NCBI RefSeq assembly: GCF_010730355.1
Contig: NZ_AP022576.1
Coordinates: forward strand, 4,278,001-4,342,000
Length of the DNA stretch: 64,000 bases
DNA from: Mycobacterium florentinum
GTDB lineage: Bacteria; Actinomycetota; Actinomycetes; Mycobacteriales; Mycobacteriaceae
Direction: 5' to 3'
Part shown: positions 53,411 to 61,733 of the stretch, piece by piece
Numbering within the stretch: position 1 is the stretch's first letter
How the letters are laid out: each line of letters starts with the position of its first letter
Position numbers and translations under genes: made by a program
The notes under the pieces: model-generated
What the model saw: only the letters and a program-made list of their open reading frames with translations
Databases searched by the model: none
Told to the model about the DNA's origin: nothing

Positions 53411-54349
53411 ATGACAGTCTCCGAGCAAGCCGACGCCGCGGCGGCCAACAACGCCGGCGCTAACGAGCTGGTGGCCTACGAGACCCTCGACGAGGGTCGT
53501 ATCGCGCGGATTTGGCTGAACCGGCCCGAGGCCCACAATGCGCAGAGCCGCGGGCTGCTGGTTCAGCTCGACGAGGCATTCGGCCGCGCAGAGGCCGACG
53601 ACACCGTGCGCGTGGTGATCCTGGCGGCGCGCGGCAGGAACTTCTCCGCCGGCCACGACCTTGGCTCCGAGCAGGCACTGGCCGAGCGCGCACCCGGGCC
53701 GGGGCAGCACCCGACCTTCCGTTCGCACGGCGCGACCTACGAGCCGATCATGGAGAAGCTTTACCACCAGGAATGGCACTTCTTCTTCGAAAACACTTGC
53801 CGCTGGCGCGATCTGCGAAAGATCACGATCGCCCAGGTACAGGGCAACGCGATCTCGGCGGGCCTGATGCTGATCTGGGCATGCGATCTGATCGTCGCCG
53901 CCGACAACGCGAAGTTCAGCGACGTGGTCGCGGTCCGGCTCGGAATGCCAGGCGTCGAATACTACGCTCACCCTTGGGAATTCGGGCCACGTAAGGCCAA
54001 AGAGCTGCTTCTCACCGGTGATTCGATCGACGCTGACGAGGCACATCGGCTGGGTATGGTTTCCAAAGTCTTTCCCGTCGACGAATTAGAGGAAAAGACG
54101 CTGGAATTCGCGCGGCGCGTGGCTGAGCGGCCCACGATGGCGTCACTGTTGATCAAGGATTCGGTGAACGCCGCATCCGACGCGATGGGTTACACCGAGG
54201 CGCTGCGGCACGCATTCCACGTCCACCTGCTGGGGCACGCACACTGGGCGGCGTTCAACGAGAACAGGTGGCCGGTTGGCCAGCCGCCGCACGTCGAGGA
54301 CTGGCGTGACGCGAAGCCGACGAAGGTCGCCCGCCGCGATACGCCGTAG
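53411..54349 (+). CDS. Crotonase-family protein lacking both catalytic glutamates
   Basis: A 312-aa enoyl-CoA hydratase/isomerase superfamily protein. The first oxyanion segment is LAARGRNFSAGHDLGSE. The second, VQGNAISAGLMLIWACDLIV, has Met where hydratases have their first catalytic Glu. AKFSDVVAVRLGMPG has Val where the second Glu should be. So a normal hydratase reaction is doubtful; another crotonase chemistry or a different acid/base is likely. The ATG at 53411 is preferred over the TTG/GTG-like start at 53402. It is monocistronic, with a putative operator upstream. Confidence 0.83.
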   Translation: MTVSEQADAAAANNAGANELVAYETLDEGRIARIWLNRPEAHNAQSRGLLVQLDEAFGRAEADDTVRVVILAARGRNFSAGHDLGSEQALAERAPGPGQHPTFRSHGATYEPIMEKLYHQEWHFFFENTCRWRDLRKITIAQVQGNAISAGLMLIWACDLIVAADNAKFSDVVAVRLGMPGVEYYAHPWEFGPRKAKELLLTGDSIDADEAHRLGMVSKVFPVDELEEKTLEFARRVAERPTMASLLIKDSVNAASDAMGYTEALRHAFHVHLLGHAHWAAFNENRWPVGQPPHVEDWRDAKPTKVARRDTP

Positions 54350-54448
54350 CACTATCTGCGGAGCGACGGTCGATCGCGCACATCGGTGTCCCGCCTAACG
54401 AGACCCGGGGTAGCGATATTCGGGGCGGGTGCTGCATGCTTCTATAGC

Positions 54449-54462
54449 TAGAACCTGTTCCA
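54449..54462. promoter_or_regulatory. KstR-like operator upstream of two SDR genes
   Basis: TAGAACCTGTTCCA matches TnnAACnnGTTnnA at all fixed bases. It ends 16 nt before the GTG start at 54479. It lies well away from the main sterol block, beyond mce4 and otsA. Confidence 0.75.
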
Positions 54463-54478
54463 GTTTGAAAGGGCCCTC

Positions 54479-55324
54479 GTGCAGCTATCTTTCGAAGACC
54501 GGACTTATTTGATCACCGGCGGCGGCAGTGGCATCGGTAAAGGCGTGGCCGCCGGGTTGGTCGCGGCCGGCGCCTCGGTCATGATCGTCGGCCGCAATGC
54601 CGATCGCTTGGCGGGCGCCGTCGAGGAGATCCAGCCCCTGGCCGCGAACGGCGGCGCGATCCGCTACGAGCCCACCGACGTCACCAACGAGGACGAGGTG
54701 TCGCGCGCGGTCGACGCCGTAACGGCGTGGCACGGCAAGCTCGATGGCGCGGTGCACTGCGCGGGCGGCTCGCTGACCGTCGGGCCGATCACCCACACCG
54801 ACTCGGAGGCATGGCGAAACACCGTCGACCTCAACGTCAACGGCACCATGTACGTGCTCAAGCACGTCGGACGTGAATTGGTGCGCGGCGGCGGCGGATC
54901 GTTCATCGGGATCTCGTCGATCGCGGCCAGCAACACCCACCGGTGGTTCGGTCCCTACGGCGTCACCAAGTCGGCGATCGATCACATGATGATGTTGGCC
55001 GCCGATGAACTCGGGCCGTCGTGGGTGCGGGTCAACAGCATCCGTCCGGGTCTGATTCGCACCGATCTGGTGGACGCCGCGGTGATTCAGTCGCCGGAGA
55101 TCAGTGGCGATTACGCGCTGTGCACGCCGCTGCCCCGAGCGGGGGAGGTGGAGGACGTCGCCAACCTGGCCATGTTCCTGCTGAGCGACGCGGCCGCCTG
55201 GATCACCGGACAGTGCATCAACGTCGACGGCGGTCACATCTTGCGCCGCGGCCCGGACTACTCCTCGATGATGGTGCAGATGTTCGGCGAGGACGCGCTG
55301 CGCGGAGTGGTCGCGAAATCATGA
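54479..55324 (+). CDS. Short-chain dehydrogenase/reductase, probably KstR-controlled (first of pair)
   Basis: A 281-aa classical SDR. TGGGSGIGKGVAAGLVAAG (about 12-30) is the cofactor loop. VHCAGG replaces the usual NNAG. The active site has Ser (GISSIAASN) and YGVTKSAID (Tyr-x-x-x-Lys). The end INVDGGHILRRG is the normal SDR finish. Start GTG at 54479. The stop overlaps the next SDR (ATGA). A lipid or steroid hydroxy-CoA substrate is inferred only from the operator. Confidence 0.85.
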   Translation: MQLSFEDRTYLITGGGSGIGKGVAAGLVAAGASVMIVGRNADRLAGAVEEIQPLAANGGAIRYEPTDVTNEDEVSRAVDAVTAWHGKLDGAVHCAGGSLTVGPITHTDSEAWRNTVDLNVNGTMYVLKHVGRELVRGGGGSFIGISSIAASNTHRWFGPYGVTKSAIDHMMMLAADELGPSWVRVNSIRPGLIRTDLVDAAVIQSPEISGDYALCTPLPRAGEVEDVANLAMFLLSDAAAWITGQCINVDGGHILRRGPDYSSMMVQMFGEDALRGVVAKS

Positions 55325-56112
55325 ATCGCCTTGACGGACAGCGGATCCTGGTAACCGGCGCCGCCTCGGGGATCGGCCAGGCCACCGCGTTGCGGTTGCT
55401 GAGCGAGGGCGCCAACGTCGTGGCCGCCGACATCTCGGCCGACGGTCTGACCAACACCAAGGCCGGCGCCGACCAGGCCGGGACGGCCGATCGCCTGACC
55501 ACCACGCCGATCGACGTCGGCAACGAGGATTCGGTGATCGACGGCGTGTGCTTGGCGGTCGAGAAGCTGGGTGGCCTGGATTCCGTGGTCAATGCGGCCG
55601 GCATCCTGCGCTCCTGGCACACCCACCAGACCACGCTCGACCAGTGGAATCAGATCATCAACGTCAACCTGACCGGCACCTTCCTGGTGGTCCGCGAAGC
55701 GCTGCCCTCGCTACTGGCGAATTCGCGCAGCGCGATCGTGAACTTCAGCTCCACCTCGGCGTCGTTCGCCCACCCGTATATGGCGGCCTACGCCGCGAGC
55801 AAGGGCGGAATCCAGGCCTTCACGCATTCCCTGGCGCTGGAATATGCGAAGGACGGTCTGCGCGCGGCGTGCGTCGCGCCGGGCAGCATCAAGTCCGGGA
55901 TCACCGATGCCACCGGCGGATACATCCCGAAGGACGCGGATTGGTCGCTGTTTCCCCGGCTGATGCCGATCCTGCCGACCACGACGGAATCCAGCGGCGC
56001 GGGGATGGCCGGACCCGAAGCGGTCGCCGGCGTGATCGCCATGCTGGTGTCCGACGACGGGGCCTGGATCACCGGCACCGAGATCCGGATGGACGGCGGC
56101 ACGCACGCCTGA
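55321..56112 (+). CDS. Short-chain dehydrogenase/reductase (second of pair)
   Basis: A 263-aa classical SDR. VTGAASGIGQATALRLLSEG is the cofactor loop, followed by NAAGIL, NFSSTSASFAHPYMAAYAAS (catalytic Ser and Tyr, then Lys in SKGG) and GTEIRMDGGTHA. It is translationally coupled to the SDR before it, suggesting sequential or paired reactions. It converges on cpsA with 6 nt between the stops. Confidence 0.86.
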   Translation: MNRLDGQRILVTGAASGIGQATALRLLSEGANVVAADISADGLTNTKAGADQAGTADRLTTTPIDVGNEDSVIDGVCLAVEKLGGLDSVVNAAGILRSWHTHQTTLDQWNQIINVNLTGTFLVVREALPSLLANSRSAIVNFSSTSASFAHPYMAAYAASKGGIQAFTHSLALEYAKDGLRAACVAPGSIKSGITDATGGYIPKDADWSLFPRLMPILPTTTESSGAGMAGPEAVAGVIAMLVSDDGAWITGTEIRMDGGTHA

Positions 56113-56118
56113 GAGTGG

Positions 56119-57693
56119 TTAGTTGACGCAGGGCACGCCGCCACCGTCGATCGGTTTGCCCTGATCGGGTGTCGGGTAAGTGCTGGTCCCGTAGCCGTAA
56201 TTCCAGCTGCTCTTGCTCGACGTCGTGGTGGTTGACGACGAAGACGTCGAGTAATCGTCCATGGATGCGTCGATCGTCGGCATCGAGAAGTTGGTGTCGA
56301 CGGTCACCCGGATGTGCCCGGGCTGCAAAGTGGAATCGGGTTGTTTGGGTGTGTCCAGGCCGAGCAGGCCGGCGATGTTCTGGGCGTCGGACTCTGCGCC
56401 CGCGCCGTACTGGATGGTAGAGGAGTTCGGATCAAACCAGGTGCGGTCGCGCGCTTGCACCGAGGTGTAGCCGTACTTTTTCAGCGCGTGCGACACCTGG
56501 CTGGCCAGGCCGCTGATGCTGCCGACGTTGACCACGTCGACGGCGGTGGACGGATTGGGTTTGGCGGCCGTCGTCGGCGACGAGCTCGTCGAGGTGTCAG
56601 CGCCGATCGCCGACGCGACCTCGGCCTTGATGGCTGCCGGGTCGACGATGTTGACGTCCTGGCCGCCGATGTTGTCGTAGCGGACCACCGGCAGCGTCCG
56701 GAATTCGACCTGATTCGCGGCGGCGCTGCCGGCGATCTCACCCATGCGGCGGAACATGTTCTCGTCCCAACCCGACGACAGCACAACGTCTTTGCGTGCC
56801 ACGGCCATCAGGCTCTTCATCTTGTCCAGGTCGGTGAAGGTGCCCGAATCCTGCAGCTCTCGCATGACGGACGAGATGAAGGCTTGCTGGCGGTGGGTAC
56901 GGTCGAGGTCGCCGTTGTCCAGGCCATGACGTTGGCGGACGAAGGCCAGTGCCTCGGAGGCATCCAAGCGCTGCGGCCCGGCGGGGAAATCGGCGCCGGA
57001 GTAGGAGTCGGAGACGGCGTGGTTGAGGCAGACGTTCACCCCGCCCAGGCTTTGGGCCAGATCGTAGAAACCGGCCAGGTTGACCTCGGCGAAATAGTCG
57101 ATCGGAACACCGGTCAGGCTGCGCACCGCGCGCAAGGTCGCTGCCCGGGCGGCTTCCCGGCCCTTCGTCTCCAGCTCTTTCTGGCTGCTCACACCCTGGT
57201 TGGCCAGCTTCTGGGCGACGTACTGCTTGGTGAGGCCGTACGCCTCTTTGATCTTGATGTGGTTGTACCCCGGTACGCCGTTGAACGGCACCCAGTCGTC
57301 GCGGGGGATCGAGAACGCGACCACTTTGTTGTCGGAGCTGACGTGCACGAGTATCAGCGTGTTCGTGTTGTAGCCGCCGTCATCGGAGTCGCCGGCGTGC
57401 AGCTGTTTCAGGATCGAATTGGGAAGGTCGTTCCCGTCCTGGTCCTTTCGCGAGTCCAGCCCGATCAGCAGGATGTTCATGTTGTCGCCGCTGGATCGCG
57501 GATCGTCGGGGCTCAGGGCTTGCGAGACGGTGATGCCGCCCAGCGCCCCGTGCGCGACGTAGTAGCCCGCGCCGGTCATCAACACCGCCGCGGTGGATAC
57601 CAGCGTCATGAACGCCCGCGTCACGCCCCTGCGCAGAGGCGACGGTTGGCGAACCGCTCGATGGCGGCGATGGGCGCCGCCGGAGCGTGCCAT
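56119..57693 (-). CDS. cpsA: LytR-CpsA-Psr family protein CpsA
   Basis: A 524-aa membrane protein (Rv3484 about 512 aa). It has a basic N terminus, one membrane helix (about 28-50), then the LCP domain with NILLIGLDSRKD, TLILVHVSSDNKVVAFSIPR (Arg for pyrophosphate binding), LGGVNVCLNHAVSD and FVRQRHGLDNGDLDRTHRQQ. A C-terminal LytR_C-like domain and a Ser/Thr-rich tail follow. LCP enzymes attach arabinogalactan to peptidoglycan from lipid-linked precursors. ATG 57693 (MARSGGAHRRH) is preferred over 57729. Confidence 0.92.
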   Translation of the reverse strand: MARSGGAHRRHRAVRQPSPLRRGVTRAFMTLVSTAAVLMTGAGYYVAHGALGGITVSQALSPDDPRSSGDNMNILLIGLDSRKDQDGNDLPNSILKQLHAGDSDDGGYNTNTLILVHVSSDNKVVAFSIPRDDWVPFNGVPGYNHIKIKEAYGLTKQYVAQKLANQGVSSQKELETKGREAARAATLRAVRSLTGVPIDYFAEVNLAGFYDLAQSLGGVNVCLNHAVSDSYSGADFPAGPQRLDASEALAFVRQRHGLDNGDLDRTHRQQAFISSVMRELQDSGTFTDLDKMKSLMAVARKDVVLSSGWDENMFRRMGEIAGSAAANQVEFRTLPVVRYDNIGGQDVNIVDPAAIKAEVASAIGADTSTSSSPTTAAKPNPSTAVDVVNVGSISGLASQVSHALKKYGYTSVQARDRTWFDPNSSTIQYGAGAESDAQNIAGLLGLDTPKQPDSTLQPGHIRVTVDTNFSMPTIDASMDDYSTSSSSTTTTSSKSSWNYGYGTSTYPTPDQGKPIDGGGVPCVN

Positions 57694-57959
57694 CAGAAAC
57701 CTTGACCCTTCATCCGCGCACCACTGCACGCCGCGTCAGCGGTTTGCGGTGATCGGGCGAAAAGCATGAGGTCAAGTATGCGGTAGCTTGCTGTGAAGCC
57801 TCCAATCAAGGCCGCCGCGAACGGCTTACTGTGGCCCTTCTCACGCCGGGGAATCGCCCGAATCGCGGCCCACAATCTTCCCGCTACCTGCATGTTTTGG
57901 CTAAAATGCCTCGGGTTTGGGGTCCGCGAGCGTCGCGGGCCGGTCTCAGGAGGAAAAGC

Positions 57960-58598
57960 ATGGCCGACGAGATCGATGCCGACTCGTCACCGGACGTTGA
58001 CACTGCCGGTCCGCAGCCTTCTGAGCACGGCTTACGGCGGGTTTGGCAGCAGATCCCACCGGGTTTACGCACGGTCATACCCCTGGTTTTGCTGGTGGCC
58101 GTCGTGATCGTCGGTTTCTACAACTGGGTGCGGCCTTCGCAAAACGATTGGTCGCGTCTGCCGGACCGACTTATTTGCCAGATGCAGTCGCTGACCAGAC
58201 CGCCGCCCGCGTTCGTCGTGGACTCGGTCGGTGTCACCCACCCCCGGGCCAATGTGCTGCAGCTGGTGGTGCACTTCGCCCAACCGTTGCCGGCGGCGCC
58301 GGGCTACCAAGTGACCTACCGTCTCGTCAACAACGGCACCGCGTTCGCCGTGCTGACCCAGCGGCCGGGCAGCGACGACTTGGCGATCCGCGACACCCGA
58401 CCCAACGGTGCCGATATCCGGACGGATGCCGGCACGCACGCCAGGCGGACGGCGCCCGACACCGTCGAGATGGCATTGAATCTACCGAATTTCGGTATCG
58501 AGAAGGAGTTCGTGAACCCGGCGCTCACGGTTTCATCTCAGCTCGACGCGCCGCCCGAAGAACGGGTGGCTTACGCGTTTCAGGTTTGCCACGGATAA
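57960..58598 (+). CDS. Single-pass membrane protein, Rv3483c-like
   Basis: A 212-aa protein starting MADEIDADSSPDV with an AGGAGG ribosome-binding site. It has a short acidic cytoplasmic N terminus, one membrane helix (about 36-57, TVIPLVLLVAVVIVGFYNWV) and an extracytoplasmic beta-rich domain with two Cys (LICQMQ and FQVCHG). It is divergent from cpsA, as Rv3483c is in M. tuberculosis. Function unknown; cell-envelope context. Confidence 0.8.
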   Translation: MADEIDADSSPDVDTAGPQPSEHGLRRVWQQIPPGLRTVIPLVLLVAVVIVGFYNWVRPSQNDWSRLPDRLICQMQSLTRPPPAFVVDSVGVTHPRANVLQLVVHFAQPLPAAPGYQVTYRLVNNGTAFAVLTQRPGSDDLAIRDTRPNGADIRTDAGTHARRTAPDTVEMALNLPNFGIEKEFVNPALTVSSQLDAPPEERVAYAFQVCHG

Positions 58599-58622
58599 AC
58601 GAAAGCTGTTGTGGCACAACGG

Positions 58623-58865
58623 CTAGTGCACGGCTTCGCGGTCCTCGCCCGAATGGTAGAAGATCCGGATATTCGATCCGGTGACGATTTCCGCGAGATA
58701 GACGCCGAGCGGTTCAACCTCGTAGTAATAGTGAACGTAGCCATGCTTATCCAACGTCGTCGCACACGTGAGGCCCGGTGCGCCGCATCGCTGTTTGGTC
58801 GGAAGCGCCAGCACACCGATTGCCAGCATGATGATGATCGCGACCAAGACTGGGGCTTTGTTCAC
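58623..58865 (-). CDS. Small exported or membrane-anchored protein
   Basis: An 80-aa reading frame from GTG 58865 (MNKAPVLVAIIIMLAIGVLA). It starts with a 20-residue hydrophobic segment that may be a signal or anchor. A short domain with two Cys (QRCGAPGLTCATTL) and a Tyr-rich YVHYYYEVEPLGVYLAEI stretch follows. The size and pattern suit a small disulphide-containing secreted protein. It has no recognised relative and lies between two plus-strand genes. Confidence 0.55.
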   Translation of the reverse strand: MNKAPVLVAIIIMLAIGVLALPTKQRCGAPGLTCATTLDKHGYVHYYYEVEPLGVYLAEIVTGSNIRIFYHSGEDREAVH

Positions 58866-58950
58866 GGTGTGCCTCGTTTGCCCGGAGTACGTCACCGATG
58901 GAGTGTAAACGCACCATTGCGCAATCCCAGGGAAGTAGGGTCTGTCAGCT

Positions 58951-60102
58951 ATGACGCGTGCAACCTCCGACAACCCTTCGCCGTCACATACGCGGGTCGA
59001 GGTGCTGGGCAATATCGGGCCCAATTGGTTTGCCTCGGTAATGGGAACGGGAATCGTTGCTATCGGCGGTGCGACGCTGCCGTTCCATATCGTGGGGCTG
59101 CGCGCGTTCGCGGAAGTCGTGTGGGTGATCGCCGCCGCGTTGCTTGCCCTGCTGATCGTCTTGGTCGGCGGTCACTGGTTGCTGCACCCGACGGTGGCGC
59201 GCGGGCATGCCCGCAATCCGCAGATGGCCCATTTCTACGGCGCCGCGCCGATGGCGCTGATGACGGTCGGCGGGGGAGCGATCGTGGTCGGCAGGGACTT
59301 GATCGGCGCCCGCATCGCCGTCGACCTGGACTGGGTGCTGTGGACCGCGGGAACCCTCGGCGGGCTGTTCACCGCTGTCAGCATTCCGTTTCTGATGTTC
59401 ACCCAGCACGACGTCGAACCCGACGCGGCCTTCGGCGGCTGGTTGATGCCCGTGGTTCCGCCGATGGTGACCGCGGCGATGGGCGCGATGCTGTTGCCGC
59501 ACATCGCCGCGGGGACCGGTCGTCAGACCATGCTCTATTTCTGTTACGCGATGTTCGGGCTGTCGTTGCTCGCCTCGTTGAACATCATCGCGATGATCTG
59601 GAGCCGGCTGGTGCTGTACGGCACCTCGGGCACCGCGCGGGTGCCGACGCTGTGGATTGTGTTGGGTCCGCTTGGCCAATCCATTACGGCCGCAGGTCTT
59701 CTCGGAACGGCCGCGTTGCACGGTTCCATCGATCACGACCTGGCCGAGAACCTGAATGCGTTCGCGATTCTGTATGGAGTTCCGGTGTGGGGCTTCGCGG
59801 TGTTGTGGATCGCGCTGGCCACCTCGCTCACCGTGCGTACGTTGCGGCGCGGGATGCCGTTCGCGCTGACGTGGTGGAGCCTGACGTTCCCGGTCGGCAC
59901 CTTCGTGACCGGGACTTCGCAGCTTGCCGCGCACACACATCTGCCCGCCTTCAAGGTGGCCGCCGCCATCGCCTACGCCGGTCTGCTGTTCACCTGGTTG
60001 TTGGTGACCATCCGCACCACGCGGGGCAGCCTGCGCGGCAACCTGCTCAAGCTGCCGCCGAGTACCGCACCGATCAAGGCCCACAAGGAGCAGGTGTCCT
60101 GA
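58951..60102 (+). CDS. TDT/SLAC1-family membrane channel or transporter
   Basis: A 383-aa protein with about ten membrane helices, resembling the tellurite-resistance/dicarboxylate transporter (TehA, Mae1, SLAC1) family. NIGPNWFASVMGTGIVAIGG at about 21-40 is the characteristic first-helix signature. Likely substrates are small organic or inorganic anions. The stop at 60100-60102 overlaps a TetR-family frame, which is a candidate local regulator. Confidence 0.85.
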   Translation: MTRATSDNPSPSHTRVEVLGNIGPNWFASVMGTGIVAIGGATLPFHIVGLRAFAEVVWVIAAALLALLIVLVGGHWLLHPTVARGHARNPQMAHFYGAAPMALMTVGGGAIVVGRDLIGARIAVDLDWVLWTAGTLGGLFTAVSIPFLMFTQHDVEPDAAFGGWLMPVVPPMVTAAMGAMLLPHIAAGTGRQTMLYFCYAMFGLSLLASLNIIAMIWSRLVLYGTSGTARVPTLWIVLGPLGQSITAAGLLGTAALHGSIDHDLAENLNAFAILYGVPVWGFAVLWIALATSLTVRTLRRGMPFALTWWSLTFPVGTFVTGTSQLAAHTHLPAFKVAAAIAYAGLLFTWLLVTIRTTRGSLRGNLLKLPPSTAPIKAHKEQVS

Positions 60103-60761
60103 GGAGAAAGCCGAATGCCGATCAGCGGCGGCGCGATTTGTGCGATGCCGCGATCGAGCTGTTGGCCGAAGACGGGGCACGTGGCCTGACTCACCTGCGG
60201 GTGGATCGCCGCGCGGGTGTGGCCGACGGGACGACGTCGTTTTACTACCAGACCAGATCGGCGTTGCTGCGTGGCGCGACCGATCGGGTGGTGCAACTCG
60301 ACGTCGCCGATTTCACGGCGGCGATGAATGAGGCCAAGACCGCCACCGACAACAAGACCGAATCGCTGCTGTCCCGGTTGGCGGAGCAAGCCATGCGCAC
60401 CGGGGTCGAGCCGGAACGCTCCCGGGCCCGCGCTCGATTCGAGCTCCTGATGGTGGCCGCCCGCGATCCCGAACTCGGCGCCGTGTTCGGCGACCTGATG
60501 GACCGATTCGTCGCGATCAGCGAAGAAGCCGTCGCCCAGTTGCAGCCCGCGGATCGACCGCCCGATCGGGAGTTGATCGAAAAGCAGGCCTTCGCCGTCG
60601 TCACATTCCTGGGTGGCTTTCTGTTCCGGTTGGCCAACGGCTTGGCGGGGTTGGACAGCGCCGAACAACTGGAGGGCTACCTGCACGGCGTGATCGCCGG
60701 GGTGGCAGCGGAGCACGCCCGAATTCCGGGCAAGGGCGGGCGACGCGCTACTCGGGCTTGA
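60099..60761 (+). CDS. TetR-family regulator with an abnormal start (CTG or frameshift)
   Basis: About 220 aa. The N-terminal helix-turn-helix is intact: RRRDLCDAAIELLAEDGARG, then LRVDRRAGVADGTTSFYYQTRSALL. The ligand-binding domain follows. No ATG/GTG/TTG exists in frame before the HTH. CTG 60099 overlaps the preceding TGA. Alternatively, ATG 60115, which has a GAGGAG site 8 nt upstream, would read MPDQRRRDLCD if one base were restored after about 60119, so a 1-nt deletion is possible. It probably controls the adjoining transporter. It overlaps the convergent alcohol dehydrogenase gene by 14 nt. Confidence 0.75.
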   Translation: MRRKPNADQRRRDLCDAAIELLAEDGARGLTHLRVDRRAGVADGTTSFYYQTRSALLRGATDRVVQLDVADFTAAMNEAKTATDNKTESLLSRLAEQAMRTGVEPERSRARARFELLMVAARDPELGAVFGDLMDRFVAISEEAVAQLQPADRPPDRELIEKQAFAVVTFLGGFLFRLANGLAGLDSAEQLEGYLHGVIAGVAAEHARIPGKGGRRATRA

Positions 60762-61731
60762 CGAGAACCCGTCCGTGCGTGCGCGAACCGCGGACGAGAT
60801 CGAATGCCTCGGTGATGCGGTCCAGCCCCAACGTGGGTCCCACCATGGGCGCCGGGTCAACGGCGCCGCTCGCGAATGCGCTGATGACCGTGCGGAATTC
60901 GTCGGGGGTGTAGGCCACCGAGTACCGGATAGTGAGCTCCTTGAGCAAGGCGGTGATCGGCTCGACGGGCATCGGTTCGGCGCACGCGCCGGAGATCACG
61001 ATGCGCCCCTGCGGGCGCACGGCTGCCTGGCAGGCCCGCAGAAGTTCCGGACGCCCAACGCATTCCACCGCGGCGTCATAGCCGTTTGTGTCGGCATCGG
61101 CGACGGAGGCCACCACATCGGTCGCGTCCATGGCGCGCGCGGTTTCCCGTCGCTGCGCGTCGGGGTCGACGGCGGTGACGCGTCGCGCCCCCAGCGCTCG
61201 TGCCCACGCGATGGTCGTCAGACCGACGCCGCCGGCGCCGACGACGAGCACGTCCTCGCCGGGAGTCACGTTGGCATTGTGCACACCGTGCAGCCCCACC
61301 GCGAACGGCTCGACCAAAGCCGAATAACTGCAGTTTATTTCGCCGGGTAGCACGAACGCGTGTTTGGCGGGCACCGCGGCGAACTCGGCGAATCCGCCCC
61401 CATCGGGGCCCATTCCGATATAGCGCGTCGCGGGGCAGTGCGACACCGCGCCCGCCGCGCAGTACCGGCAGTCGCCACACGAGACAACCGGCAGCACAGC
61501 AACATTGGTGCCCTGTTGCCAACCGCCGGCGTCCGACCCGACGGCGACGATCTCACCGCCGAGCTCGTGACCCATGATTATCCCGGCCGGCATGAAGGGC
61601 TGCGCCTTGATGTCTGATCCGCAGATACCGCATGCCGCTACCCTGATCACCAATTCGCCGGGACCCGGTGTCGGGCAGGGTATTTCGATGATGTCGAAGC
61701 CATGATCTTCGGTGGTGACCGCTGCCCGCAC
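60748..61731 (-). CDS. Zinc-dependent medium-chain alcohol dehydrogenase
   Basis: A 327-aa MDR-family protein. Catalytic-zinc ligands sit in ACGICGSDIK (Cys about 37) and GHELGGEIVAVG. The structural-zinc tetrad is in CGDCRYCAAGAVSHC. The Rossmann loop VLVVGAGGVGLTTIAWARAL is at about 162-181. Substrate unknown, probably a secondary alcohol or polyol. It lies just downstream of the sulfotransferase pseudogene on the same strand. Confidence 0.88.
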   Translation of the reverse strand: MRAAVTTEDHGFDIIEIPCPTPGPGELVIRVAACGICGSDIKAQPFMPAGIIMGHELGGEIVAVGSDAGGWQQGTNVAVLPVVSCGDCRYCAAGAVSHCPATRYIGMGPDGGGFAEFAAVPAKHAFVLPGEINCSYSALVEPFAVGLHGVHNANVTPGEDVLVVGAGGVGLTTIAWARALGARRVTAVDPDAQRRETARAMDATDVVASVADADTNGYDAAVECVGRPELLRACQAAVRPQGRIVISGACAEPMPVEPITALLKELTIRYSVAYTPDEFRTVISAFASGAVDPAPMVGPTLGLDRITEAFDLVRGSRTHGRVLVKPE

Positions 61732-61733
61732 CC

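Noticed and set aside
56314..57705. 463-codon plus-strand frame opposite cpsA
   Set aside because: Antisense shadow; the LCP protein on the minus strand is unmistakable.
58611..60761. A single 716-codon plus-strand frame running from 58611 through the transporter into the TetR gene
   Set aside because: Only the last ~220 codons look like protein (TetR). The rest is out of frame with the clear ten-helix transporter.
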